NCBI GenBank assembly: GCA_014925825.1
Contig: JACGCK010000011.1
Span: 310,001 to 374,000, forward strand
Source: Pholiota molesta
Lineage: Eukaryota > Basidiomycota > Agaricomycetes > Agaricales > Strophariaceae
DNA length: 64,000 nt
Direction of reading: 5' to 3'
Shown: positions 11,789 to 24,416 of the stretch, piece by piece
How the letters are laid out: each line of letters begins with the position of its first letter
How positions within the stretch are numbered: position 1 is the first letter of the stretch
Notes under the pieces: generated by a model
What the model saw: only the letters and a program-made list of their open reading frames with translations
Told to the model about the DNA's origin: nothing
The model's database searches: none
Program-made: the position numbers and the translations under genes

Positions 11789-14700
11789 ATGCCATCGTTC
11801 CAACCGCTCGCCAGCGCACAGAAACGAAAATTGGAAGACGATGACTCAGAATCGCCAAATCGAAAGCGGGTATCGCTGGGCACTATGCCTGTCTCTGGTC
11901 CCTCTACCTCAAATCATTTCCAGGATCAAATATGGATGGTTCAATGGTGAGGCTGCGTTCAAAACTACGGGGAATATCAGCTTGTGTACTCAGTTGAACC
12001 TATTTCATCCTTAGGCGAAATCATCAATATAAGAAGCACAAGACGTGGGATGGAGATGGAGTTCTTGTTGTCAGTCCTAACTCGCAAGCCTTACTATACG
12101 ACTCTGATGGGACAATGTAAGCACCATCCTTAATCGAGTCCTAGGATGCGCTGTCTGACTTCCGCGAAGGATGGGCACAGATAAAGTTGCGAAAGCATTT
12201 CCTCTTGTTGAGGGCAGAAATGTGTCCTTCGGGTCAAAAGATGTTGAATTGGAGCGTGAAATACCTCGGGCTCAATTTCTCTCAGGAGCATGCTTTGGAC
12301 ACCATAAAGTAGACATCGGTGTTATCAGCACGAAACCGCATACTGTCCAGAACAAATTCAATCCTCCATCATTCCAACGTCCAGCTCAAACCACTTCAGT
12401 TAAAGGAGTTGGAGGCGATCATAGCACTCCTGCTTTGACCACCGATGTTGAACATGAACCTGCCAGAGCTACCGCTAGACTCTCTGAAATCACGAACCAG
12501 TCATCCCACTGGGCAGCCAATTGGTGAGAGAAACATTTTATTGGAAGAATTATTCATATTCATTACTTATTCTATGCAAAGGCGTAAACCTCAGGATAAG
12601 AAGAATAAAACATGGGATGGCGATGCATATGTTTCTCTTATAAACGAAAAGCTAATTATGATATCAGAAGACGGTAAAATGTAATTATCTGCTACATTTC
12701 TTCCGTATATGCGCCTGACCGATACCCATTGTAGCATGGGCACAACCCCTTGGAAAGGTCAACCACTTGTTGCTGGGCTCAAAGTTTTATAGGCAACAAA
12801 GAAGTGGAGTTAGACGCCCCGGTTTCCATCTCTCAGCTACCTGAAACCAAAGGTGTTGAGCAGCTCAAGCTTGTTCCAGACCCAATGCAACAACCGTCTG
12901 ACATGCCTAATACTCCTGAAATCAAGCAAAAACCATTCATCCCACCAGCGAGTTTCTATGCAAAACAAAGCCCAAAGGTTAAAACGAAAAGACCTCTGCA
13001 CGTACATTTTTTTGTCCATATATTGGATTCTTACTCTTCATATAGCCATGACCCACATGCGCCGGATGCCCTTGTCATGAAAGCTCCGACGAAGGAACAC
13101 ATGAAAATTTTCAATAAAAGGTCTGGCACTTTAGCCCTGTTGATTTTCTTGTTACTGATATTCGAAAACATAGAAACTTGTCGGTAGTACCGGTCGTCGT
13201 AGATCCAATCCTCTCGCGAAAGATGAGGCCTCATCAAAAACAAGGTGAGCTGTAATAAGAATTTCATGGATCTTTTTATTGATTATAATTTGCTAGGTGT
13301 ATCTTTTCTATATGAATGTGTCATGGGTTTGCGTAAGCACGAGGGACAGGGATGTATTTTGGCTGATGAAATGTTTGTCTGATTTTAATTATCGCATCTG
13401 GAACTCACTGATCGTGTACTAGGGGCCTTGGCAAAACACTGCAAGTAAGTCCCATTTCTTACGAGCATGATTACAAGACCTAATAAATTTTCATTTTACC
13501 TTAGACTATCTCTCTCGTTTGGACATTGCTTAGTCAGTCGTCGTTCGATTTCGATGATTTTGAAAGACCAGTCATATCTATTGATATGATTTAGGGCAAA
13601 ATCCATACGCAGCTCCTCTCCCGACCGTGCAGAAGGTTCTTGTTGTATGCCCTGTCTCGCTCATAAATGTGAAGATTAATATCCTTCCATTTTGAAATGT
13701 CTTTTCTGATCAACCTTTGCCAGAATTGGAAAGCCGAATTCCACAAATGGCTTGGCCGAGATCGAGTAGGTATTTTGACCTGCGATAAAAACAATAACGC
13801 AATCGACCTTTTCGGACGCTCGTTCGTGTTTTCGCTCTTTTTTCTGGTCGCATGCTGCTAATACACTATTGCCTCTTAGAAAAGTCTACGAGGTGTTGAT
13901 CATAGGCTATGAACGTTTGAGAACAACGATGTATGTGGATGAGTGATTCTTTGATTCGTACTTTGGACAATGGCGATATTCAGTCTCCATTAATATAGAG
14001 ATAAACTCGCCAATATCTAGTATGTCTATATTATTATCAAATATCCTCAGTTTCATGACTAATTTATGCAAATTAGTCCTCCTATCGGCTTGATAATATG
14101 TGATGAAGGTGAATGGACATTCTTTTGAGACAGGCATGTCTATATCTTCAAAACAGGACATCGCTTGAAATCGGCAAATAATAAAACAGCTGGCATGTTT
14201 AAAGCCCTGGGCACCCGTCGACGAGTGATATTGTCTGGAACTCCTATCCAGAACGATCTTGGAGAGTTCCATGCAATGGTTCGTTTCTTTGCTCGTTCCT
14301 GTTATGTACTAAAGTGTGATTATCCTTAGGCCGAGTTTTGTAATCCAGGTCTTCTAGGTAACATTTTTATAATGAAAGCGCTATGATCATGTCTCACCTC
14401 AATTAGATGATTATAGTGTGTTTCGAAAGGTCTATGAAATGCCCATCCTCAAAAGTCGAGCGCCCGATGCATCGCGAAAGAAATTGAAGTAGGCGAGGCC
14501 CGAACTGAACAGGTAGCTGACTATTTTACCATTTCTGAAAATGACTAACAAAAAGTAGTTGCTTTCTGTCTCTAAGAGCTTTGTTCTTCGGCGAGATACA
14601 TCTCTATTGAAAAATCATCTCCCACCTAAAAGTATGGATATTATTACTCTCTTTTGCTCGAGCTCATTAATTTTGGCCAGCTGAGTTTGTCGTCTTCGTA

Positions 14701-16692
14701 ACGCCTACTGCGCTGCAATTGGAAATGTTCTCAAAAATTCTCAATCCTAGCAAGCTAGATGACCTGATACAGAAGTCAAACGCGGATTCATTGGCACTAA
14801 CCACTATCCTAAGGAAAATTAGCAATAGTCCTATTTTGCTGAAGGCCACGGCTGACAGTATCAAGGGGAAGAAGGAGATCCTTCCATCTATGCAACAATT
14901 ATCTGTCGATGAGCCGTGAATCTTCTGCCCGAAAAAGCACATATAGCTGATCTGACATTGAGTGGTGCGTAGATTTCTGTTCAGGCATGGGTAATTTGAA
15001 ACCTTGAATATTACCATAGGAAAACTTCTTGTTCTTTCGAAAATGCTAAGAATTTTGCGCCAAGTATGTGATATGTTCAGCCCAGATGTTACTTTGATGA
15101 CATTCTATCTTTTAGAACACATCCGAAAAATGGTGCTTGTTTCTCATTTTACATCGACCTTGAACATTCTCGAGGCCTTTTGCAAAAAAATGTCATATTC
15201 TTATTTTCGATTGGATGGGTGAGCGATTTCCCCTTTCTGCAATACCCAATATGATACTATTTTTATACGTAGCCAAACCCCGCAAACCAAAAGGCAAGAA
15301 TACGTCGACGCTTTTAATAAAGGGAATCAACATAATGGCTGTAAGACATCAGGATGTGTGCATTGAATTGCCATTAACTTACTCATCTAGTTATCTTCCT
15401 GTTGAGTTCGAAAGCAGGTAAGCGTGGTTGATCAACTAAAGATTGCGAGATTTGTGACCGATGTTGCCTCCACTACTCAGGGGGAGTGGGGATTAATTTA
15501 ATAGGTAACTCTTTAGTCTCTTGATGCTAGATTCAACCACATTGAAGCATTTATTACCCAGGAGGTTCAAGATTGTTCCTTATTGATCCCGACTGGAACC
15601 CAAGGTAACGTCCATGTCGTTCTCTCTTTCTTGATGCCTTCCGTTATTGAAGAGAAAATCAGTCATGATCTACAATCCATGGCCCGCTGTCACCGGTAGG
15701 ACACCTATTATCATGCGAAATCTTTGTTTGACGAAGTATTTAGAGACGGTCAAAAGCGCCCCGTATATATTTATCGATTGCTGACTGCTGGAGCCATTGA
15801 CGGTAAGTAGTGGTTCTCACCGTACTGAGCGCCATCCTGACTTCATGTATCAATACAGAAAAAATCTACCAAAGACAAGTTACAAAGCTCGCTCTGAGTG
15901 AATGTGAGCTGCATCTTCTTCTGCGAGAATGCTCCTTATAACTGCGCTACAGCCCTTATAGGATCGGTAAGAGCTCGTACCCTTATATACGGGAAGTCTC
16001 ATAAACATGTATCTAGGGCTCTACGAGCTCAAAGAGTGATTCTTTCACACGCAAAGATGTTTGTCGTATCCTTCCGCATCTACCGTCCCACTGAATTAGA
16101 ATTTAGCTTCGCGACATATTTCGAATACACCCCGATACCGCCTGTAACACCCACGACCTGCTAGAATGTGGATGCGATGAAGATACAGTCATGGAAGAAG
16201 AGCCCGAAACACTGATTGAAGAAATAGAAAGCGAAAATGAAGAAGAAGAAGAAAGCCCAAAGAAAATGGGATTCGTCTGTGCATCAGACGTTCAAACAGA
16301 CCTTTATGACGCAGCAGACAAGGCGGTTAGTACTTGACTGTTGTTCAGCTGGTTTCGGTTATCGACTGAACACTTGACAGTATCTGCAGAAGAAGAAGGC
16401 TGAACTAGCTTCTCTAAGTGAATGGAAGCATATCAACTGCCTGAAGCCCTCAGCTACAGACCTTGTCCAGGACGATGTTTTAAGAAGAATCATTGAGACT
16501 TCTGTTGACAAAGACGACACCTCTGCCGGCCTCAAAATTAAAACGGATCGTAGTCGATTAGCCGTTCTTCTAGCAGAAACCGACATTAACGCAATTCTGA
16601 CTACAACGACGCGTGATTTTCCAGGCGGAACAGTTTCTTTTTTGTTCGAGAAATATTCAAAGACGTCCCTAGAGGAGAGTATCGACGAATAG
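11789..16692 (+). CDS. RDH54: Rad54-like SNF2 translocase (RDH54/TID1, RAD54B type)
   Basis: This is a DNA-dependent ATPase that remodels Rad51/Dmc1 filaments during recombinational repair and meiosis. The start at 11789 gives MPSFQPLASAQKRKLE. Two copies of a short TWDGD module follow (12,010-12,180 and 12,560-12,760). The SNF2 core then gives PHQKQGVSFLYECVMG, ILADEMGLGKTLQ (Walker A), VVCPVSLI, IIGYERL, LIICDEGHR (motif II), LSGTPIQND and VLRRDTSLL. The helicase C half gives LVSHFTSTLNILEAF, FRLDG, FLLSSKAGGVGINLIGGSR, DPDWNPS and RCHRDGQKRPVYIYRLL. The end is LEESIDE at 16692. About twenty small exons are needed, including a probable 21-nt exon at 13999-14019. Frame breaks remain near 13110-13190, 14480, 14912 and 15128. 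Three of these are repaired by one added base. Gene identity is very secure. Integrity depends on whether these are sequencing errors. Confidence 0.9.
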
Positions 16693-17210
16693 AGGCGTCA
16701 GTAATGATTGAATAGGTACATAGAAAAGCCGCCCAATACGAATATTATGATAGCACCTTTTCTTTATATGAAACACGTTTATTGGGTAGAAAGGAGGAGA
16801 TCAAAGGCCAACAGGAAATTTGGATATCATCCGCTGAAAGTATGCACCATGACGAAAGCAAGATAAATATCTATCATGGAGATCGCATTAGCACCCTGCA
16901 TTCCTCGGTAAAATTGATGGTGATACAAGAAGGAAAAGAAACGAGTAGTTAACAGCAACTCCTTCACATTCAATACAAGGTATATCCCGAGGAAAGAGTG
17001 GACCTTTGTGACAGACAGTCATACGAATAAAGCTAGACACTTGGGCACCCCTCATTCTTCAGGTTTAAAAAAATCCTCACTAATAAAAAAAGTAGGGAAG
17101 TACTGACACTGAAAAAGTCCATATCATGTTTTCCAAAAAGAAAGAAAAGAGGAGAGAAAAAGAAGAATGAGACAAGGAGAGGCAAAAAAGGAGGACATAT
17201 TTCGACAAAG
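16693..17210. other. Intergenic, convergent 3' flanks
   Basis: This 518-bp spacer lies between the stops of RDH54 and the amidohydrolase. A purine-rich stretch at about 17130-17190 (GAAAAGAGGAGAGAAAAAG-like) is the only notable composition. No gene was recognised. Confidence 0.45.
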
Positions 17211-19943
17211 TCAGATACTTCCATAGGCAGCTTTCCCGTCAATAACGGTGGCATAGACTTGGGTTGCAAGGATGTCTTCAACGGGTATAATCATGATGTC
17301 TTGGGACAAGATAGTAAAATCCGCCCGTTTACCAATTTCGAGGGATCCAAGAATATTCTCCGTGAAGGACGCATAAGCAGGATCAATGGTCATTCCTATC
17401 AGCACAATTATGAATATGGAACTTCTCAAAGAATGGAGCAGGTATTACCTTTCAGCGCTTCCCAACGAGTTAATCTCTGTTCAGGGAACCTGGAAGGATT
17501 CAGAACGGGATCCCAACAAGACCGTAAAAGACATCCTACCAGCCATCTGGTCCATGAGGCGACTGACCACTTGGAGATTTACGAGCAATAGCAGCGTAAA
17601 ATGCAAAAAGCGGGTTCATGGATTCAACGGGGAAATCGGATCCAACGTGATCTTCGCCCCGCTATCGAGAAGAGATCGGAAGGCGTATAAACTCTTAACA
17701 CGCTCTGGTCCCTGAAAATGTGGTTAAAAACGAGTCACATACAAACAGTCGTCGGCACTAACTAATCTGTCTTGGGCGTACCACATATCACTGATACTGC
17801 AAGAAATGAAATGTTGAGCGTCAACGTGCTATTCAACATAGAGAATTAGGCTTAACACGACTTACGCATGTGTGGGTTGAATACTAGCAATGACTAAACC
17901 GGATAAATCAACCCAGGAATGCAACACCACGATTTTATCTTGATTTACCTCCAAGTTTACCAAGTCGAGCCATATCAGCCTTGCTCATCATTTGTGCATG
18001 TTCGAGCCTGGGTCTTAATGCCGTAACGTTGACTCCTTTCAGGGATTCCTCAAAGGCATCGAGGACTATACCATTGGCGCGATCTCCAATTGCATGTACG
18101 TTCTGGTGCATTATGAAATGAGTTTATTTTTATATAAATGACATACTGAATACGAAAAACAACATACCACTTGCCAGCCATCCCGCAAAAACTTGGGTAT
18201 AACGTCGAACAAAATCTCAGGATCCAGGCGCATGAAACCACGGGTTGCAGGGTTATCTGCGTATGGTTCGTAGAGCTAAGTTAAATTGTGGTTGAGATGG
18301 GACAATTATTGATCAAAAGTGGTCTCACCGCAGATCCTCCGGTTCTCAAGGCCCCTACATATTTCCTCATGGGACAAAAAGCGATGAAAGAGAAGATGGC
18401 TCGACTTACCATCTGCAAATATTTTGACGCTGCGGGCAGTCAACCTCCCATCACCAGCACCGATAATAGGACGAGTAATATTTCCCCAATATGGTTTGTC
18501 CTCATCAAAGTAGGTCATACCGTATATACGAAGCTTCAAAAGCATATCAGAGTTTGCACGATTTCTCATAGCATGATGTACGAAGACTCACTGGTAGTGT
18601 TCCAAGTTCGACTTGCCTGAGAACGGTCATAAATAAGAGACTCGTAAGCAGAATTTAACGAAGTCAAGAAAATATATATCACACCTCTTGAAAAATGCGA
18701 GAGAGGTAGGATCCAAGCCAGCATCATGGATTGAGGTCAAACCATACCTAAGAGCATCTTGGACAGCCGCTCTGAAGTGTCTCGATAAATCAGCCTCTGT
18801 CAATTTGTGCTGATTTAACAAGTCTTGAGCGTTATCTAACAAGACGCCTTGATTAGGTTACGGTAAGCATAGGAACTATCATTAATTCAATTCTATTGAA
18901 TAAACGGACCTGTGGGATTTCCTGCGTCATCGCGGACAACAAAACCACCTTTCACTGTTTCTGGGAAGGGAAGACAAGGTTCAATGGCCTTCGAAGAAAC
19001 CCATAGTGCATGGCAATCCTTGCTTTGGAGGACAACCGGTCTGCCTCTGATAACTTCGTCCGCGTCCAGATCAGCCTACAAATGCGAATTTAAGTATAAC
19101 GTCTGTGTGTGCTAGCTGACACGATATGCATACCGCTGTTGGCCATCCAGCTGTTGGCCAGACCGTGTGATCCCAGCCACCGCCATTAATGACCTTCGAA
19201 GTGTCGTTACAGATATCTGGAGTTGACAAGATGTAGTTCCTGACACGAGCAACAGCATCTATGCAAGTCAACAAAAATCTAAGTAGGAAGCAAATACACG
19301 CCTTGATATTATGCACATTGTATTTACCTTCAACAGTCTTAGCACCTTCTAGCTGAAGTTGTTGCGTCGCCCCATATTCCAAAATATGGGCATGTGAATC
19401 TAGTAAGCAGAAAAATTGAGTACCGATTACTTACCCTGATGGTATTGCACGGCCGTGATGTACCAGTTATGCCAGGAATAACTATTGCATCCCGTTCAAT
19501 GTACTTGATGGACAGTTTCGATTTGGTTAAAATTTTGGTTATGTCGAAAAAATTCGCCTTGCGCCAATTATTCTGCACAGAAGCTTCAAGTTGCCTCAAC
19601 GTCATGATTGCGGCGAATTAAATATAACTTGTTGGAACTCACTGAGAGAGCCGATATCAGTAATGTAGGCATCTTGAACGACAATACACTGAACTCGATT
19701 GTTATTCGCATCAACAGTGTAAATTTTGTCCTGTTCAGAACATATGGCGTAGGCATCAGGAGACGTGCGGTAAGTACTCAAGGTCGCGGCAAATGAAATC
19801 GAAATGGCGGCAATTATCAACGACCAGGTAGCGAAGGGGTGATTGTATGATCGCTTTGCCAGAGATTTTGGACATATGATGTTGAGAATCTTGCCGTTCC
19901 CTCCACCGTGATCCATATCTTCATCGGATACTAAGTTCGTCAT
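17211..19943 (-). CDS. Membrane-anchored amidohydrolase (amidohydrolase-3, YtcJ type)
   Basis: This is a metal-dependent hydrolase of the amidohydrolase superfamily; the substrate is unknown. The start at 19943 gives MTNLVSDEDMDHGGG, then one hydrophobic helix (about residues 37-58, WSLIIAAISISFAATL), suggesting a type II membrane anchor. The metal HxH is in PGIT-DSHAHILEYG, joined by an intron at about 19391-19457. Further family blocks are GGGWDHTVWP, GRPVVLQSKDCHALWVSS, ALRYGLTSIHDAGLDP, ARSVKIFADGALRTGGSAL, VNVHAIGDRAN and RLEHAQMM. TLGSDFPVESMNP follows only if one G is restored near 17640, where TTGGATCC breaks the frame. The C-terminus gives GSLEIGKRADFTILSQD, typical of the family, and ends at 17211. 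The order and spacing of motifs are complete, so it is probably functional. Confidence 0.87.
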
Positions 19944-20550
19944 TTACTGAGGAGAGAGTTTGCAAAGAATCTAAAGGGCAGTATGGAACTTAATAATCGA
20001 GAATGGACGCTTTTCATTGGAAAAAAAAATGACACACACTAACCTTGTTCTCACTGTCAATCTAGATTGCGAAGGATTCGGAACTAAGTTGGACTTAGTA
20101 AGGCGCTTACTCCAATCTTTAGACGCCGAGCGAAAGATGGGTACAGCCTGCGATTACCCATGGAAGGGTTAAAAGAACTGTGGACGACATGTGTCAGTTT
20201 TAAAAAAAATTGCGAATCCTTCAGGAGTTTTCCATTTTCCATGCTGGCCAAGTATCTGGCCATCGCGGCCCCTTGAGAGAGAAATCTGTATCATGTAAAA
20301 TGCGGTGCGCATTTCTGGAGAAAATGACGCTGCACATACGTATATGCATAGCTTAATGGCAGTAAAACAGAACGAAGCGGCCAGACTGCCACGTTTGCAC
20401 CATTATGATTCAAGGTTGTCAACGTGTCCTGTATAGCATGCCACGAATTGCGCTTAATTAGGCAATTACTTCCGCCGGGGGCCGCACAACGTACAGCTTT
20501 CGCTAGCTTTCGTTCATCGTCACGGTTAACACCAACCACAGCATTGGGCA
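19944..20550. other. Divergent intergenic region (amidohydrolase / HRD1)
   Basis: This 607-bp region is shared upstream of two divergent genes. A/T tracts are present (poly-A near 20021-20030, poly-A near 20201). No further gene was recognised. Confidence 0.45.
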
Positions 20551-23389
20551 ATGCCCGCCGCCGATATTCTCCAACGTTTTCGCACCAATGAACTGGCACG
20601 CTTTCTTAATTCCCATCGTATATTCTTCTACACGATAATTTCGTTGATTTCTGTCTCGGCTGTCATCATCAATGCGTTGAAGAACTACAGCAATTTTTAC
20701 TCGGTTGCCATTTACCTTTCCAAGAGCAGTCGCAGTGTACTGGTATGTCTGTACTCGATTTTCTGTATAGTGTCTTGCGTGACTCAATACTATTCAAGGT
20801 ATTGGCAAATTTTGGGGTTCTGTTGGCATTACTTTGTGGGCATATAGTCCAACGTATATTTTTTGGCTCACTCAGGCCCAATGAAGTGGAGGTAAATAAT
20901 ATTCTCCTCGTCGTAAGACATCTGTGCTAATCGCAGCTCCCAAGCGCCTATATGACAGACTATGGTTTTTTATCACGGAATCGCTTTTGGCATTCACCAT
21001 CTTTCGAGACGAATTTGACACACCATTCGCTCTGATGTTCGGCTTTCTTCTCTTTGTGAAGTCATTCCATTGGCTAGCAAGTGATCGTATTGAGTGGGTC
21101 AGTACTCGACTTTACCCTCAAAAATTTGAATCTGAAGTTTTGTCTAGATGGATCAACGACCATACCCCGGACCGCCGCTGTCATTTCACTTGCGGATGGC
21201 AGTCCTTTTCCTGCTCTTGTGGTTAACAGATTGCCTCATGTTCCTCTTCGCCGTGGAACACACATTGACTTCTGGTGTAGGTGGGATGGTTTTGTTCGCC
21301 AGCGAGGTCAGTGAAGCTCCTTTGCTCACATGTCAATCCATAATTCAATATTTGGCTAGTACGGAATTTTGATGGCTAGTGTGACGAATACCATCCTCAA
21401 ATACCTGCTCTCTACGTATGACTTGCGCAGGGCAGGCAGAAGGGGAGGAGAGAATGCACCTCCTTGGGAAAATAAAAGCATGTGGACCTTCTACATTGAA
21501 CTCGCTACTGGTTCGCAAATCAATTCTGTTGCTTTTACTTGCTGAACTGATTCATATTTTGTAGATTTCCTAAAGCTGACGACATACTTGATTTTCTTCG
21601 TAATTATCATCACATTTTACGGGCTGCCTCTGAACATTCTTCGCGATGTTTACATCACCGCACGCTCATTTGTTACTCGTCTCCGAGCACTTCATCGCTA
21701 CCAGACAGCCACACGTAACATGGACCAAAGATATCCGAACGCTACGGAAGAAGAACTGACGGGGATGAGCGATCGGACATGCATTATATGCCGCGAGGAG
21801 ATGGTTTCGAATGGGACTCAAGAAGCTCCCGTGCAGGCTGAGGGGCCGAACACCACGCCCAAAAAATTGCCATGTGGCCACATCTTCCATTTCCACTGCC
21901 TTCGCTCTTGGCTTGAAAGGCAGCAAAGTTGCCCCACATGGTATGTATTCTACTACCCTAGTTAATTATAAGATCGCTAACCCTTGCCCAGTCGAAGGAA
22001 TGTACTAGAAACTGCCACTACAGCCCCGCAGCCAGCCGCAGCACCTGGCCAACCACAAAATCCAGTAGGAGAACAGCAACAGAGAGGCCCACCAGAACAG
22101 AGGAATATTCAGAACATGCCGGGCGCTAATAATAATCCCCTTGGATTTATTGGGCGGTTATTCGGACCACCTCCCGCCTCGCAAACGCGGCGCTGAATAG
22201 ACAAATTCCACAGGGCCAAGGTCAGGTGGGCGGGCAAGGGGCAGGGATTTTTATCAACTATCAGGTGCAGTACCGTTTTTCCTGTGCCATACGATAGAAA
22301 TATTCAACCAGTGCCACAGCCTCAGCCCCCGCAACCTCAACCTATACCCCATACCCAGGTTTTCCCGGCCCAGGAGGTGCTTGGCAGCCATGGCCAGAAG
22401 TGGGTGAAGCGAATCATTTCCCTAATGATAATGCGCCTCCTGTTGAAGGCAGTGCGGCTGATAGCACTCATGCAGCCGACAGAAGGGATACCATGTCACA
22501 GGGCCAATCTCAATCGAGTCTCACGGAAACCACTTCCGTATCTTCTTTCTCTTCGCAAACTCCCTCGACATCGGAGGATCAAACCGCATCGCCGTCACCA
22601 CGGGAGGCAGCCGCTCGAGCGGCACTAAACCGCCTCGGTCTCAAGCCATCCGCTGATGCTAGTCCCAAAGCCGCAACACCGACATCGCCAGATCCTTCAT
22701 CATTAGGATCCACTTCAACATCCCAAAATGCTCAAGGACCTGCTGCGGCGCCAACTGTGGCTCAGCTAGGCAGTCACATTCGGCCACCAAAGCTGATACC
22801 TCTCTATGGCTTACCCCCAACGCAATCACTTGTTCCACCAACAACTGGAAATCATCAACCTGGTTATGGCAACATGTTCGGGGTGCCTACACAGCCCTAT
22901 CGCCCAACAAATCGATTACCACCACCGAGATTTGGCCAAACAGTGCCATCTAATATGCCTACATTTGCCTCTCAACCACCCCACGCAAACACTACCTCCT
23001 CTCGAATTCCGCCTACTTTGACTGAAGAGCAACTAGCAGGGCTAGATGTCTTGACCAGGGAGAGCATTGATGAACGATTGCGCATTCTTGAGGGCGTTTC
23101 TGGGGCAGTGTATCGCTGTATAGACGACCTTATGAGATTGCGAAGCGCGCTTCCACCGCTGAACATCCCAGCAACAAATGCTGCTACTTCTACTAGTGCT
23201 AGTACTAGTGCCACTGCTGGACCATCGACTGCTCCACCAATGAATGGCGAGCCCAACAGCACCTCGAGCATTGCGAAAGAGAAAATGAAAGCAGTACCTG
23301 AAGAAAACGCAGAAGCCGGTCCATCGAATAACTTGATACCTCTGAGTAGTTGTGGTATTATAAAGAGTTGGGCTGTTATTATTAAGTAA
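20551..23389 (+). CDS. HRD1: ER-associated ubiquitin ligase HRD1 (synoviolin)
   Basis: This is the membrane RING-H2 E3 ligase of ER-associated degradation, which forms the retrotranslocation channel with Hrd3 and Der1 partners. The start at 20551 gives MPAADILQRFRTNELARF. Several membrane helices follow, among them FFYTIISLISVSAVIINAL, LANFGVLLALLCGHIV and LIFFVIIITFYGLPLNILRD. The luminal/TM signature IEWMDQRPYPGPP is present. The RING-H2 finger is [35 protein letters not shown], with the last two residues joined over an intron at about 21942-21991. A long Pro/Gln/Ser-rich cytosolic tail follows. Three frame shifts occur in that tail (near 22185, 22275 and 22345). All flank homopolymers, and the reading between them stays tail-like. 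The C-terminal end at 23389 is less certain than the rest. It is convergent with the Aim41 gene, 33 bp between stops. Confidence 0.9.
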
Positions 23390-23422
23390 TAGGAGATAAC
23401 TTTACTTTCATCCATCTATTAT

Positions 23423-24253
23423 CTATGGCTTTGACTCAAGTAGAGCCTGTGTACGTTCTTTCACCAGGTTGGAGTCCACCGTCGATTTGTCAACTCGAGA
23501 ATAAAACTCCTTGAAGATTAGACCTGAAGCTTTGCGTAGATCCATTCGAGCTGGTAGATTCTCCAAGATGGCTTTGATGTGGGTATCAATATCTGCAGTC
23601 GATAGAAGAGGAGGTAAGAACTTCGACAGCAGCTCTACTTCTTGTTGCTCTTTTTCAGCGAGGTCAGGTCTGTTTGCTTCGCTAAACTGAGTTGCAGCTT
23701 CGCTCTACATCATGAAGGTTGGTCAGAAAAAGAATAGACTAAGAGTATTTGCCTCTTACTCGACGTTGTATAGCTTTCCGTACGACGCTTGCCTGCAAGT
23801 GTTAGAATCTGAGAATGCAGTCGCTGTCCTGACTAAGGTGGATGTGCCTACCATGGCAGACGGGGTCAGTCCGCCACTGTTGGAGATTTTTTCTGCTGAA
23901 TTTATCTCTGAGAGCACTGACTGCATATAGTAAAGAACGCGTTATTCATGTTGCCGACGCGTCTGTCGTTGGGAAAGTGTGCGCACCCGTAAAGTCAAAG
24001 ACGTATTCGTGTCCCGCCTCTGTGATTAAAGACTTCACATTAGTTAATACGACGAGCGAATGTTCAGGGTAGAATACCTTCATGGCAGCCTTGACTTCAT
24101 TGAGTAGTTGTGTGCGTAAGTCTTGTTCGACAACGTCACTATCCGCAAAACATATGGTAGACAACAATTCGCACCTAAGTCACCCCCCAAAGTACTGTAG
24201 AACCGGCGTGTGGCAAGGCCAGTACGAGCAGTAGACCGAAGAAGCGAAAGCAT
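23423..24253 (-). CDS. AIM41: Aim41-like mitochondrial YqeY-domain protein
   Basis: This is a YqeY/GatB-tail domain protein. The bacterial relatives act near tRNA amidation; the yeast Aim41 role is not settled. The start at 24253 gives MLSLLRSTARTGLATRRFYSTL, a clear mitochondrial presequence. The body reads LRTQLLNEVKAAMK, then SVLSEINSAEK, NSGGLTPSAM-type sequence, and finally EANRPDLAEKEQQEVELLSKF, LPPLLSTADIDTHIKAIL, MDLRKASGLIFKEFYSRVD and KERTQALLESKP, ending at 23423. The two halves are joined across small introns between about 23700 and 24100 that I could not place exactly. It is divergent from the queuosine-salvage gene with 163 bp between starts. Confidence 0.82.
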
Positions 24254-24416
24254 TGTACGGTAGCGATTGAAGCTGCTTGAAGTTGGAACTATAGCCGCTG
24301 CCCGGCAACTTGGTGTCGCAATCTATGTGCGGCACTTTCCGTGACATTTAGATTAGATTGTACGATGATCATCGATCAGTATTGGATCACGACGGTCTCG
24401 CATTTATAAACTTTCC

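Noticed and set aside
11789..16692. RDH54 as a true pseudogene
   Set aside because: Motifs and splice sites are preserved throughout and the breaks are mostly single-base homopolymer losses, so assembly error is the simpler reading.
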